Source: Hyposmocoma kahamanoa (taxonomy: Eukaryota > Arthropoda > Insecta > Lepidoptera > Cosmopterigidae). Taken from it: DNA of 64,000 nt. Where the stretch lies: contig NW_020654080.1 of NCBI RefSeq assembly GCF_003589595.1, forward strand, positions 680,432-744,431, in the 5' to 3' direction. Below are positions 47,283-58,554 of this stretch, piece by piece (within the stretch, counting starts at the first letter, position 1; the number at the start of each line of letters is the position of its first letter). The notes below the pieces were generated by a model that ran no database searches, had not been told where the DNA came from, and saw only the letters and a program-made list of their open reading frames with translations. The position numbers and the translations under genes were made by a program.

Positions 47283-47648
47283 ACAGCGTACTTTGTAATA
47301 AACTTAATATGACAAAGCTTTTGTGTAGTATTTTTGTCAAATTAGAAACAGAAATTTTACCAAATATATTCCTGACTTGGTAAAGGCTCATCCGTGTAAC
47401 AAGTATGCCTTGTTCAAACGTAACCCACCCGGCCAGTTATTCTGTTTGCCGGCACTGTGTTTGCCTGTTTGCCCGCAGCTCCCGCGCACTATGCGCCCAA
47501 GGTGCGCCCGCGCAGTGCCCGCACAGCGATGCGCTGATTAAACAAATATGTGCTCTTATTACTAGCAGTTTAGCTGTTGACATTTGTGTACACACGAGTG
47601 TGAAGCGCTGTGGCATATTTTACCACTTTATAATAAATAAAAGAAAAA
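47283..47648. other. Unassigned, with a GC-rich patch
   Basis: 47430-47530 is GC-rich and encodes a Cys/Ala-rich peptide in one frame, with no recognised domain. Confidence 0.3.
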
Positions 47649-47745
47649 AGTTTTGTAGCAATAGAGCTCTTTGTGATAGAGTTCGTCTGGGGAAGTACTG
47701 GCACCGTATGTGTGAGAATTACTGCATTCCTGCTTTAAAACTCTA
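47649..47745 (+). repeat. Family A head fragment (copy 11)
   Basis: 'GTAGCAATAGAGCTC', 'GGGGAAGTACTGGCACC' and 'ATTACTGCATTCC' in order. Only the head portion is present. Confidence 0.6.
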
Positions 47746-48481
47746 AGTTTCATCACGATATTTTCCTTGTAACAAGTATTCCTGCTAAACATTCACGAAT
47801 GTTGTGTAATGTACGTAATTTAGAAATTAAAGTTACATGTCGCCACAAGGATTCGAAACGTGGACCTCTCAACTGAGAAGCTTAGACATCTAGCAAATGC
47901 AACTTGGGCCTTTTTAAGACAAGAGTGAATAGTTAATAGATTCAGGCATTACTCTGTATAAATTTATATTAATAAACATGGAAGTACATCAATGCTAGTC
48001 ATCGATAATTTCCGTGCTAATTTTTGTTATTTAAATATTCAATTCTTTATCGCGTATAATAAATAAAAAATATTTCACGATACAGTACTCGAATATTAAA
48101 TAATGTTGCACAATAAAAAAATAAATAAAGAAAAATAAAAATTGTCACAGAAATTGGGTAGTGAACACTAGTCCGAGAATGTCCGACGCAAGCGCAACTA
48201 AATTTTACAAACACCAATACTAAAAACATACTCGCCTCGTGTTTCACCTCTACGAGACATCCTCAGGAGTTGTTGATTGTTCGTTGTTCGACTGTGGGCC
48301 GAAAAATGAGGATTGTCATTGCATGACAAAAAAAAGCCCAGCTATTTTGCACGATTTAACCTACACTGTGGTCCGAAATAGGATTTTAATTTAGTTTCAT
48401 TTTGTTGTAAAACCTGTAGCTTTCTAAGCAAGCATGTCCTATCCTGGACCAAATTGCCAGGTACGATTGTATTCAAAGCTT
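47746..48481. other. Unassigned DNA with a possible SINE trace
   Basis: 47835-47885 has a B-box-like string on the minus strand (TTTCGAATCC), and a weakly similar block occurs at 56445-56500. There is not enough for a firm call. Confidence 0.3.
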
Positions 48482-48870
48482 GTCAAAGTCAAATAATTAT
48501 TTATACCATAGGTAAAATAAATTTACACTTGAAAACGTCACTTTTAAGGCACTGCTCGTTGACTTCAATGAGAAGAACGAGAAAGAAACTCTATGGATTG
48601 CTCTTTTCAAAAAACTTAAAAGCTATGGAATACATTTTGAATCAAATTTGTGTGGAAGCTACAGCCATGTCGTCTTGCCATACATTTTTATTTAACACGT
48701 AGTCTTCAGTTTTGTAATATGACTTCACTTAAAACACTTTTAATGTAAGTTATAAACTTAGGATGTGACAAAATTTTATTATAAAACCATGTACAGTTCC
48801 CCATAAACGAATCGTTTACCTTAATTAAACGAAATCGTGGTACCATGAGTTTGGACAGTTGTCTACATTA
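48482..48870 (-). mobile_element. Family B copy 2: LINE 3' end
   Basis: Collinear with 6607-7020: 'GTCAAAGTCAAATAATTATT', 'CACTTGAAAACGTCA', 'GAGAAGAACGAG', 'ATACATTTTGAATCAAATTT' and 'ACAGTTCCCCATAAACGAAT'. The ORF2 tail is degraded further. Confidence 0.7.
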
Positions 48871-48938
48871 TGTTTATAAAAAATGCATTCAAATGACACC
48901 GTCATAAAAGTCTGATTGTCAACTAATTCTAACTATAA

Positions 48939-49240
48939 TGAAATACCATTGACTTACAATTATATGGACGTCGGGTCCGCGCTAAAAAGTGTTCGAACTT
49001 ATAAGGCGTTAAAATCGTATACAGAGCGTCATTCACGCTTTAGTCTTCGTTTGTTCGACTGACAGCGAAGCAAGCAAAATTAGACAGTCCTGCGATGACA
49101 TTACAATTTAAATTCAACGTTTTAGCTTTTTCATATTCCTTTACATGTCACTACGTTTAAATAGGTTGACTTGGGACATTTTTTTCGTGGTTTTTGTATT
49201 AGACCCGTCGTCCATTTATTTGTAAGTCAATGTGAAATAC
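48939..49240 (+). mobile_element. Family F MITE copy 1 with 8-bp target duplication
   Basis: The 286-bp element (48947-49232) starts CATTGACTTACAA and ends with the reverse complement TTGTAAGTCAATG. The terminal inverted repeats are about 31 bp with a few mismatches. The flanks are TGAAATAC on both sides (48939-48946, 49233-49240). There is no coding capacity. The 8-bp duplication and the CA...TG ends fit hAT-type elements; P and Merlin are alternatives. Confidence 0.92.
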
Positions 49241-49289
49241 ACTTAAAAAATGCTCAAAAGCTTTCAAAAATTTTCCCTCATTTAGCCAA

Positions 49290-49480
49290 TAATGACATCA
49301 TTAATTGAATCAAAGAAAATGACTGGTGATTTAGAATGTGAATGAGTGAATGAGCAGAGCAATAATTGGCTAATCGACGATGGCGAGCGAGGACCCAATT
49401 AGTGACCGATTGGCAATTAGGCGCGAATTAGCGGGAGCTGATCGAAAATTGGGCAACGGTTAATTCGAGATATACCTAGA
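49290..49480. promoter_or_regulatory. Candidate regulatory block with clustered AATTAG/ATTGGC sites
   Basis: Several homeodomain-type cores occur within about 120 bases: AATTGGCTAATCG, CCAATTAGTGACCG, ATTGGCAATTAGG and GCGAATTAGCGGG. It lies in non-repeat DNA beside the MITE. Inference only; no expression or conservation data are available here. Confidence 0.3.
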
Positions 49481-49849
49481 TGTACTAGAGAGGTTTTGGC
49501 TCACTTCGAGTGGTGGAAGTATTTACAAACAAAATTACGTTCGAAGCGTAGACCTGTGATAACCTAATCAGAGCAACTAAGTGTTATTTTTATTTTTTCT
49601 CGATTTCGCGCTCCTCATAGACACTTTAATAAATGTGTTTTTTGATCTGGTACACCACCGTGAGGATGGTTCCGGCAGGAAATCAGCGATGTGCAAACCA
49701 ATCTGTGTCTGAGTGAGTATTTTTTTGTTTTAGCTTTATAATCTGTATGTTCTATGTGGATAATAAATGGAGTATGGCAGAACGAATCTCGACATTTCTC
49801 AAATTAGAAGTAGCGGTTCGAAACCCTGTGGCGGTATATACTTGTATTC
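49481..49849. other. Unassigned DNA
   Basis: No gene or repeat is supported. Confidence 0.3.
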
Positions 49850-50045
49850 ATTTGTGAATGTTTACTTGCAATACTTCTCACTAACAGCAAAGGAAAAAAA
49901 ATGAAAGAATTATTAAGAAGAAAGTTCATATCCTGAAAAATGACCAAAGTTCCCAATCGGCATTAGGGTAGCATGGTAGACTAAAAGCTGTCCTTAGATG
50001 AGACCCGTGACCAGCAGTGTAACGTACAATGAGTTGATGGTTATT
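49850..50045 (+). repeat. RTE-type LINE 3' UTR remnant
   Basis: 'TGAATGTTTACTTGCAATAC' and, after a gap, 'GCATGGTAGACTAAAAGC', 'GAGACCCGTGACCAGCAGTG' and 'GAGTTGATGG'. This string order is one I recall at RTE-type 3' ends in Lepidoptera (usual form '...GACCCGTGCCCAGCAGTGGG'). Confidence 0.55.
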
Positions 50046-51164
50046 TGTTATCGTAATATTGTACCTTGAATCATAATGAAGCCACGTGTGACGATGATAC
50101 GTCAAAAGTGCTTTTATTACACAAAAATAATACCAAGTACATTTACAAGTTATGTATTTGTGAATTAATTCTCATTTTTAAGATTGAATAAGTTATCGAC
50201 TAGTTTCAATCGTAGAATCTGTAAACCTATCCTAAAATGTTGTCGTTTAATTAACCGTAGCAGTATACTTAAAAGGAACACAGCAGCTGCTTATCGGTGT
50301 GTACTTTCTTCATAGCTTTCAAAATCATTGAAGAAAAGATAAAATATTTGTAAAGGTAGAAGTAGTGAAAAACTACATTGGAAGAGAACAGCCTCGAAGG
50401 ATATTCTCAGATCAAATGGAGAATGTTCTTAATAAGGCTGAAGTGCGTAGTAAGAAGAATAGGATGACTTGCCAGGATCCCGTGCAAAAAGCTGCTAGTA
50501 CATACATGTATCAATATCCTAAACAACTTGTAACACACGAACAAACCAGCCTCGTCCGCTGCCGCTAATGACATTCATTATGCGAACATTTAATAAGCCA
50601 AAATCACCGCGATGAGTCCATGATGCGTCCTGTAAAATTATGGTAGATAAAAACGTGCTTCGTGCAATAACTCGTTTAATCACAGTGTAAATTAGCGGGC
50701 CACCGGGTGCCGCCGGCTGCTTACAATTTGTTATACCACCCCACGTCCCCGCGCTTCGTTTCCTAGACACGACTAAGGTTGTCGAACAAAACATCCTTTT
50801 ACTTTGTACTTAATCATCGTTGAACATAAAAAGGGTGGTAGTCTAGCGAGGGAACTCATGAACTTGTAAATGTTTACTAGCAATACTCTGGCTAACGGCG
50901 AAGGAAGACGTCGTGACGAAACCAATGTCAAAGAGGGTTCACAACCTCTAGAAAACGAGTAATGACTCATGACTTTTCACCGGGACAGTTGCTTCAGCTG
51001 TAACAAGCACAAGCCTGGTGGTGCTTGGAGTACTGCTGCCACCTTTGGGATAGCTCTGCTACATACCAACTGGCCACCTTGGATTCAATTGACAACCGTA
51101 CCAAGAGGCTTATAGGTTGAACACCGTCTTAAAGTTGCCTGCTTATCGTATTTTACAGGACATA
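50046..51164. other. Unassigned, with small repeat traces
   Basis: 50098-50130 repeats the 'CGTCAAAAGTGCTTTTAT' block of 13998. 50860-50920 resembles the RTE UTR string at 49860. No gene is supported. Confidence 0.3.
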
Positions 51165-51469
51165 TCACGGAAAGTGTGCGATGGAATTACAGGATTTAAT
51201 ACCACCTTTCCATCACCGGGGGACCAGGCGTAGGCTTGGGTTCCACTCCTATGTTGTGGCTATCCCAAAGATTATATATATGGCGAACGGCTATTGAGTC
51301 GAATTCCCTATCTGCAGACTTGTTCCCTGAAAGTTACAACTTTTGCCGTTTCAAGGCGAGAATGAATAGGCATTTTTTAGGTGGACGTGCTCTATCGTCG
51401 ACCTCATCGTCACTTTCCATCAGGTGAGATGAAGGTCAAATGCGCAATTACATTTTATAATAAAAAAAG
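51165..51469 (+). pseudogene. Family C copy 2: LINE ORF2 C-terminus and tail
   Basis: The plus frame reads 'HHRGTRRRLGFHSYVV', then a broken stretch with stops, and ends in 'GAAGGTCAAATGCGCAATTA' with an A-run at about 51461-51468. Collinear with 12483-12830 on the other strand. Confidence 0.6.
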
Positions 51470-51734
51470 ACTATGACCTAACCCCGTGCTTAACAGTGCG
51501 ACGTATAATGGTTTGATTGAGATATTGACTTCTCCTTTTCTAATTACCATCTTCCATCTTACAGTGCTTGAACGATATTCGCTTAAATGTTTGAAAATAC
51601 CTGCACTAAAGTTCAATATCGTAATTAAAACCTATTCAGAATTAATGTGTTAAGAGACAAGAGAGCAGTTCGCAGTTTAAAATAGATAACGATGTCTCTG
51701 AATCGAACATGGCGTACAGAAAAAGTACTTTTTT

Positions 51735-51925
51735 TTATAATACCCGGTGTCGGGATGAACAAGTCGTGCACCTAACAGTAAGCTCAGAACACACAAAGAG
51801 TAACAGTGCCGCTCAGAACTTTAAGTCGCCAAGATCTGAGGTGCAAATATCAGAGGGGCACTGCCACTGTACCTGTCATCGTGAGACATAAGTAGAAAAG
51901 GCCCATGCGCCTGTAGTTTCACGAT
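51735..51925 (-). repeat. Family A copy 12 (tail half)
   Basis: T-run (51729-51736), 'TGTCGGGATGAACAAGTCG', a duplicated middle, 'GAGGGGCACTGCCACTG', 'GAGACATAAGT' and 'GCCTGTAGTTTCACG'. The head half is missing. Confidence 0.7.
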
Positions 51926-52264
51926 TGACTGAAGATTATAGGAAAGTTAGGAAACCAAAGAACATAAACGCTACAAAATAGGATCGAGCACTGACAACCC
52001 TAATGTATCTGTGGGAAAGCGTCAAGTGGGAAACTGCACTGTGATTATAAGTTACGGTAGCTGATGGTGTCTACTGCCGCTTCGAAACGACGGTGATGAA
52101 TATGGATGAAGGAAGCCATGAGGACGTCCTCATCAAATGACGGACGCTGCCAATGGCGCTTAATGCCAAGAAACAATGTTATTAGAAAATATTACATAAT
52201 ATATTATGAGTGCCGAGAATTAATAAGATAGTCATGAAGACATCCTGTACCTACGTCTTTGAAT

Positions 52265-52505
52265 TCCCAGGGACAAGGCAGAGATTATAGACTGTGCCAT
52301 TCTCTGGCTTCACTTGCATTCATCGTTCTTTTCATATCACCCCTTTGATTCTTCTCACTACGCACGTACTGCGTGTAATTGAACGGTGTTCCTTTATTTA
52401 AAGAATATGTTGCTTAAACCTCTCCTGAGAGAGTGAGAGAGGATCTGTGCCCAGCAGTGGGACTAATAAACAGTGGGATAAATGGATTGATGATGATGAC
52501 GTTAC
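52265..52505. repeat. RTE-type fragments, both strands
   Basis: 52268-52400 resembles on the minus strand the RTE remnant at 19040 ('AAGGCAGAGATTATAGA'). 52420-52500 on the plus strand ends 'TGTGCCCAGCAGTGGGAC' then a GATGATGATGAC tail, the typical RTE-type 3' end. They may be two fragments. Confidence 0.55.
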
Positions 52506-52574
52506 TTAAAAGGAAATCTTTGTTATATTGACCCTGTCGATGAGTATCATAAAAATACAGGGTGTAATTTTTTT

Positions 52575-52720
52575 GTGGAGTTACTTCATTAGTGTGTTAT
52601 AATCATTAATACAAAGATCGAACACATAGAAAAATTCCTTCGATCTGACAGGACTCGAACCTGTGTCTATTTTTGCCAATCTAGGGCAACCACTCTACCA
52701 ACTGAGCTACAAATCGAGAC
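52575..52720 (-). repeat. Family D SINE, best tRNA-like head
   Basis: On the minus strand it has a textbook A box (TAGCTCAGTTGG) and B box (GGTTCGAGTCC), followed by 'GATCGAAGGAATTTTTC', 'GATCTTTGTATTAATG' and 'ATAACACACTAATGAAG'. The tRNA-like part is 5' in this copy and lacks the extra 5' module. It is a SINE, not a tRNA gene, because the tRNA 3' half runs into the repeat body. Confidence 0.75.
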
Positions 52721-52794
52721 TCAATCGACAATTGCAATATTACTTACTTTAAAAAATAAAATAATAATTTTTTATTGAATTGATATTCAATTAT

Positions 52795-52985
52795 TTTTTG
52801 TGAAATTACTCCACTAGTTTGTTATAATTATTAATACAAAGATCGAACACACAGAAAAAATTCCTTCGAACCGACGTCTTCTAGCTTACCGTGCCAGACG
52901 CTACCTGCGTCGTATGTGCTTGCGTCGTGTCTTTGTATTTGGTTTGGTGATAAATCTTTCATAGATTTCTCATAGATGGCGCTAC
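52795..52985 (-). repeat. Family D SINE, left member of inverted pair
   Basis: Minus copy with internal deletions: 3' module ('TTAATACAAAGATCGAACAC'), tRNA-like remains ('TAGCTTACCGTGCCAGACG') and 5' module ('TGTGCTTGCGTCGTGTCTTT'). Confidence 0.7.
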
Positions 52986-53180
52986 GACTAAAAAGTCGTT
53001 GAAAAACAAAAACTACAAAAACACGACGCAAGCACATAGAAAAATTCGTGAAGTCCGCTGGTTCGTTCTGTGGCTTAGTTGGTATAGCGTCTGCCACGGT
53101 AAGCTAGAAGATGTCGGTTCGAATCCGGCCGGATCGAAGGAATTTTTTCTGAGTGTTCGATCTTTGTATTAATAATTAAA
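52955..53180 (+). repeat. Family D SINE, right member of inverted pair
   Basis: Full-module plus copy: 'TTTCTCATAGATGGCGCTAC', 'AAACACGACGCAAGCAC', A box 'TGGCTTAGTTGG', B box 'GGTTCGAATCC', 'GGATCGAAGGAATTTTTTC' and 'TTAATAATTA'. It overlaps the 5' end of the left copy, so the two form one head-to-head inverted structure of about 380 bp. Confidence 0.75.
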
Positions 53181-53244
53181 ATAAAATAATATCTCCATAA
53201 AGCAAAATATCCAATCTACAATATTTAAAGTACTTTCCCTTCGT

Positions 53245-53390
53245 GTCACATAGCCGTCAGACACCCTGTATATCTCTTTCACTACTCTACTTTCATCCAT
53301 CCGCTCCATATACCCGAACCACCTGAATATATATTTCTCTATTTATGTCACTACGTCCTCATTCAACGATGTAGTTTTTACGATCACAAT
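53245..53390 (-). pseudogene. RTE-type ORF2 fragment
   Basis: The minus strand reads 'SLNEDVVT', stop, 'IEKYIFRWFGYMERMDESRV' and 'VKEIY', the same R-W-F-G-x-x-E-R-M-D pattern as the remnant at 19020-19481. Short, with a stop. Confidence 0.6.
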
Positions 53391-53539
53391 ATTTTTTTCT
53401 CTGTGTCACATAAATAACTGCACATTACATATTTTGTAACAGCAGAGAAGAGAAGACCATCCAATATATTTCATTTAAACTACAAACGAAGTGTATTCTA
53501 CAAATTACTTCGTTAGGATTTTGAAAGGAAAAAAGGGGG

Positions 53540-53690
53540 TGTAGGTAAAACTACAGGCACATGAGTCTTGTCAACTATGTGTCTCAGGGTGACAGGCGCC
53601 ATTTAAAGCTCTAAATAGCACTGGAATAGATTGGCGTGTGGCTTACCACCAGAAGCACGACTATCACGATATCATTAAAAAAAAACATTT
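53540..53690 (+). repeat. Family A tail fragment (copy 13)
   Basis: 'AAACTACAGGCACATGAGTC', 'GTGTCTCAGGGTGACAGGCG', 'GTGGCTTACCACCAGAAG' and 'ATATCATTAAAAAAAAAC'. The tail is intact and the head absent. Confidence 0.7.
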
Positions 53691-53751
53691 TTAATTAGTT
53701 CTGAACATTCGTAGCTTATGAACAGAAAGTTAATGAACTTATGAACAGAAA

Positions 53752-53840
53752 TGTAGTAGCAGTAGAGCTCCTTGTGAAAGAGTTCATCCAGGGAAGTATT
53801 AGCCACCTTACCTATTTCTGCCGCCTAACTGTTGGAATAA
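53752..53840 (+). repeat. Family A head fragment (copy 14)
   Basis: 'GTAGCAGTAGAGCTCCTTGT', 'TTCATCCAGGGAAGTATT' and 'CACCTTACCTATTTCTGCCG'. It lies just after a tail fragment in the same orientation, so the pair looks like the inner edges of a tandem or of two separate insertions. Confidence 0.7.
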
Positions 53841-54243
53841 CTTTGAAAATTAAAGCTATTAAAATGAATCTATTTTTGTCGGATCTAAATCGCGTATTAA
53901 GCTTCGAGTAGTTTTATTCACATTTTTGCTAAAGATAGCATAAATCGCTTAGATAATTCTGTTATAAAGTGGAACGCCAGTCAATATAACAGCCTTGTAT
54001 GGCAGGATAATTCGCAAATAAATGGCTGGATTGTCCATGGCTTTGTGCGGGCTGTTAACATCAAACGGACATATTGTTACGACCCTCGAATCTAAAAATT
54101 CCTTACGAGTATTTTATACTCTTCGCTCGACGTTCCTTTACTTTCATAAGAAGTGGCATTATATAAGAAGTGGTCTGTTATGTTTTCTTTGAAATTTAAA
54201 TTAAATCCGCATAAGACTAAACTCGGTGTCAGTTTATTTTATT
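53841..54243. other. Unassigned DNA
   Basis: No gene or repeat is supported. Confidence 0.3.
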
Positions 54244-54540
54244 TCAAAATAAAATAAATACATTTGATCTCCACCTCACGTGGAAAGCGACGAAAAGGTC
54301 GACAATGAAGCATGCGCACCCAAATAATGTCTATTCACTTTCACCTTAAAGGGGTCCAAGTTATACATAGCGGGGAATTTCACTCCATTTCACTCCATGG
54401 CCGTTCGCACTATAGCAGCGGAGCGCTTCGTGCGAATCCTAGGAATATCCACAAAAATATTGCGGTGGAATCCCAGTCTACATCTAGTCCCCCGATGATG
54501 GAAAGGGGAAGGCGGAGTTAAATTGTCGTGCAATTTCATG
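54244..54540 (-). pseudogene. Family C copy 3: LINE ORF2 C-terminus and tail
   Basis: Collinear with 12483-12830: 'TTTGATCTCCACCTCA', 'GTCTATTCACTTTCACC', 'CCGTTCGCACTATAGCAGCG', 'AATATCCACAA' and 'CATCTAGTCCCC'. The reading frame is broken. An AT palindrome (about 54237-54261) sits at its tail end. Confidence 0.6.
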
Positions 54541-55626
54541 AATTTATTTATTTACAGCTACATCTATTTACTTCATCATCAAGTCACTATACTTTTCACT
54601 GCAAGGCTGAGAGGGTTTGGACCGTAGTTCTCCAATCTGATGCAATGCGCGTTAGGGACTTTGTCATTATAACAGGATCTACTTATACTTTTGTAGGTAA
54701 TTACAAACATTATCGAGTTCTTATGGTCCAGATCCTTAGGTCACGGTTGACTCTAAAAGACCTGAGATATAAGTTTGTTTAAAAAATAAAAAAGTAGTTC
54801 CGTTCCGAATCCACCAAATTGTGAAGTTTGTAATAAAATTGAAGACGTCCAACGAGCGACAACTACTGATGTCTCTATTACAATTGAATCGCTCCAACGT
54901 CAACTTCTTCCAAGGGATTCTGTTTGAACCCTTGTCGAAATATACAAAAATGTTATGTGACATGGTAAACGGGCGATTATGAACGTAGTACTTTTAATGT
55001 GATAATAATATAAAAATAATTTTACTATAAATTGCATGACAATTAGAATAAGATTATGATAGGACTGGCATGTTCTCTAGAACAAAATTCCTAAAATTAA
55101 ATGAAGATTTAAAAAAAACTTTCTTTTCCTAATTTTGTCAATTTTATACTTACTATTCTGTCGTGTATTTATAGGTTTAAAAGTGGATTGTACAGCACCC
55201 TGACAAACCGATGTAGGTTTTAGGCGAGTCACTGGAGGAGAAGCGGGACAAACTGTTTTGCCAGATCAAACGGTTTGTGTATTTACTATTAAATACCGGT
55301 CTTACAAAAAAATGCGATACACCTAAGGGCATTGTCTAAAGAATGTGCTAATGTGTTACACGATAGGATGTAACTTTATCCGATTATATAAAATCCTGAA
55401 AACAGGCTAAATTAAAAGTGTAAAACAAATTATTTAAGAATAAAATATCTAACTTTGTACATATTTTTATATAATAAATAAAATGTTTATTTCAGTAAAA
55501 CAATTAACTTTACATTAACAGCGGATGGTACCTCATATTAAGCTCATCAAGCCTGTGTCAAGAGGCACCGCTCTTACATAGCTATAAATGCACATTTTAC
55601 ATTTGTAACTTTTACTTAATTGTTAT
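54541..55626. other. Unassigned AT-rich DNA
   Basis: No supported gene or repeat. Confidence 0.35.
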
Positions 55627-55870
55627 ACTTATATCATTGACTTACAATTATATGGACGTCGGGTCCGCGCTAAAAAGTGTCCGCACTTGTAAGGCGCTAA
55701 AATCGTATACAGAGCGCCAAACTCCGCTTTAGTCTTCATTTGTTCTACTGACAGCGCGATACTGCGATGACATTACAATTTAAATTTCGAATAGGTTGAC
55801 TTGGGACATTTTTTTCGTGGTTTTTGTATTAGACTCGTCGTCCATTTACTTGTAAGTCAATGACTTATAT
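55627..55870 (+). mobile_element. Family F MITE copy 2 with 8-bp target duplication, internally deleted
   Basis: A 228-bp element (55635-55862) between direct repeats ACTTATAT (55627-55634, 55863-55870). The ends are the same as copies 1 and 3. About 58 bp less than the other copies is explained by two internal deletions (around 55760 and 55790). Confidence 0.92.
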
Positions 55871-57013
55871 GGAAATATTTCCCTTTAAGTACTACAGAGA
55901 ACCTGCTAGATTTTGGTTTTCAACTGAAGTCCTGTTAGTTATTACATTCACATTTAACTTAAAATTTGCAAATTGTTCAGTGGTTTAATGACACGCCATT
56001 CCGTCTGTTGCCCTGTCAGTCGCTATCGGGCGCTTGTCGACGTCGGATCTGTGTCAAACTTTCTCCCGCTGTTTATTTTATTCATACTAACTTATATCGC
56101 GCGGAATGCGGGACGCGAAGGGCGACCCCCCTCCCCCACACTTTACCTCCTAAAATCTAGGCTCCCTTGAAATACCTCGCCTTAAAGGTGTGAAGAATGT
56201 TTTGTTGAAGGTGTGATATTGTTTTAAGAGTTTGGAGAAAAATAATTTAAAAAAATTATACATCCGCTGCTAGGCAGGCATGTATAGTGATCCAATACGC
56301 TGGCCCTATGCGGGTTAGTGACTTCACACGTTTTCCAAGGATTGTGTACCTTATTTGTCGTGCAGGTTTCCTAAAACTAACGTTAGAGAAATGCGTTGCT
56401 ACTTAGTATCATATATATCACAAACGTACGTTACAAGTTAAAGGCATAGCCGTCACAAGAGCTGAACTGTCGACCTTTAACTAAAGTTAGATCTAAACAT
56501 CGAATTCACATTACAAATTAGATCAATAATTTGTTATTTCTAAACAACATAATCCTTAAACAAAACTGATAAATTGAACACAACCATTTCTGTAAAATGA
56601 TATACTGATTTCCTTTATCAAAATAAAGTAAACAAACCATTAGGCCTACACACTCCAAGACACTATTCCAAAATTAAAAAACCAGCAATTTGCAAACAAT
56701 AAGCATAAATAACATTGTAATTAATTAATAAACAGTGTCTCTATAAAGGTGTCCACATCTTGGCGTGGAACGGAGATAAGATCGCTATACGATGAAGGCA
56801 TCGCCGCATTATCGCATGGCGAGGTGTGAATGTTTACACTCCTATTTGCATTTTAATATCGATAATATGTCGCCACACTATAAGGTTTCTTTGGGACTTT
56901 CCGTGACGTACTTAATTACGAAGATATAAATTGTTTTGTGGAGACGTGTAGTCCCAAATAGGTTTTACGGAAAACACATGGTTCCTTTTGTTCAAATCCA
57001 TACAAAATTGATG
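55871..57013. other. Unassigned DNA
   Basis: Short frames at 55966-56170 overlap in two phases and carry no recognised domain. 56445-56500 may be a SINE trace. Nothing else is supported. Confidence 0.3.
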
Positions 57014-57316
57014 TAATTTTACATTGACTTACAAAGAAATGGACGACGGGTCTAATACAAAAAACCACGAAAAAAATGTCCCAAGTCAATCTATTTAAAC
57101 GTAGTGACATGTAAAGGAATATGAAAAGGCTAAAACGTTGAATTTAAATTGTAATGTCATCGCAATACTGTATAATTTTGCTTGTTTCGCTGTCAGTCGA
57201 ACAAACGAAGACTAAAGCGTGAATGACGTTCTGTATACGATTTTAACGCCCTATAAGTTCGGACACTTTTTAGCGCGACCCCGACGTCCATATAATTGTA
57301 AGTCAATGTAATTTTA
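57014..57316 (-). mobile_element. Family F MITE copy 3 with 8-bp target duplication
   Basis: A 287-bp element (57022-57308) in reverse orientation between direct repeats TAATTTTA (57014-57021, 57309-57316). The interior aligns with copy 1 over its whole length, with scattered substitutions. Confidence 0.92.
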
Positions 57317-58344
57317 GTAACCTTTATACAACAATCAGTTTCGTGCCTACTACATTGGATATTCACCCTCAATAATAAAGCAAAGAATCTCGAAAAGTAA
57401 TTTTTGTAGAAACTGAAAAAGTAGATTAAAAAATAACATTAATTGGTAATCGTGTATATTTTGTTATTTTTAAACAAACAATCGTTTCAACTCTTTCGGT
57501 TCGTTTCGATTCAAGTCGCATGATCATGGCTGACTGACAGCCTTTTTTTCATTTTCAATTGCTGGCGAACCGTGACATTAAATTATTTTATTTTGTTAGA
57601 AAAATAACTTTGTTTTATTAAGAATTACGTGTTATCGAAATAAGAAATAAAAATGGGTACTAACGGAGCGCTTACGGGCGGCTGCCACTGCGAAAAACAT
57701 ATTTGACGAGAAAGGACTTGGTTCTGTTTGAATTTATAGTGCAATGATATTATAATATAATTTATAACAGTCCCTGGAGTCTCATTTCTATGTGTAATCG
57801 CGAAAATGTAAAAACTCGGTAAATAACTACAGCCAATACATTGCACGCCCTTTACCTATAGGTATCGGCAGACATCACGGCAGGTGCCCAATAATATGAC
57901 GAAATTATTGTATGTGATATAAAAAGCAATGTAGCTTTTTAAATTTATTTTGTCAGTTGTCCAAAAATAATATTGATACAAAAAGCTGTGCTCTTAATTT
58001 TTTTTTTTACTTAAACGGCAGCTTGATTGATGAGAATTAAAAAAAAAGATCGAAAATATGGTATCCCTACACCACACGCGTACATTCACCTCCTACGAGA
58101 TATATACGACGGGATCGTTAACTAATAGATTATAATATATTGATATGTATATTTATATTTACATGCAAATTTTTATTCGTAACGGCTTAACGGACCTAAC
58201 TTTATATTCAAATTTTATACGTCTACTCACATTATTTTTATGTCACGTGGATTAGATTGTGTGTGTAATTTTATTATTGTTTTGATGCAAGTTTGCATAT
58301 CAAAAAGGTGGGTAAGCAATGTTCAGTTATTCAAGTTCAAACTT
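57317..58344. other. Unassigned AT-rich DNA
   Basis: No supported gene or repeat. Confidence 0.35.
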
Positions 58345-58530
58345 CAATTGTCTACTGAAACTGACAACTCCCATGTGCCTGTAATTTCTACAGCACCCTT
58401 ACCCTTCAAAACCGGAACGCAGTAATGCTCACATTACTGCTTCGGGTAGAAATAGGTAAGGTCGCAGTACTTCCCTGGATGAACTCTTTGACAAGGAGCT
58501 GGAGGTCTACCGCTACTACAAGATACAACA
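58345..58530 (-). repeat. Family A copy 15 (head half)
   Basis: 'TGACAACTCCCATGTGCCTG', 'ACCCTTCAAAACCGGAACGC', 'AGTAATGCTCACATTACTGC' and 'CCCTGGATGAACTCTTTGAC'. Very clean over the head half, including the self-complementary GTAATG...CATTAC string. Confidence 0.75.
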
Positions 58531-58554
58531 GTTTAAAATAATCCAAATTGCCAT

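Noticed and set aside
52640..52715. Possible functional tRNA gene on the minus strand with canonical A and B boxes
   Set aside because: The tRNA-like part runs straight into the family D SINE body, which recurs elsewhere in the window. No mature tRNA 3' acceptor end is seen.
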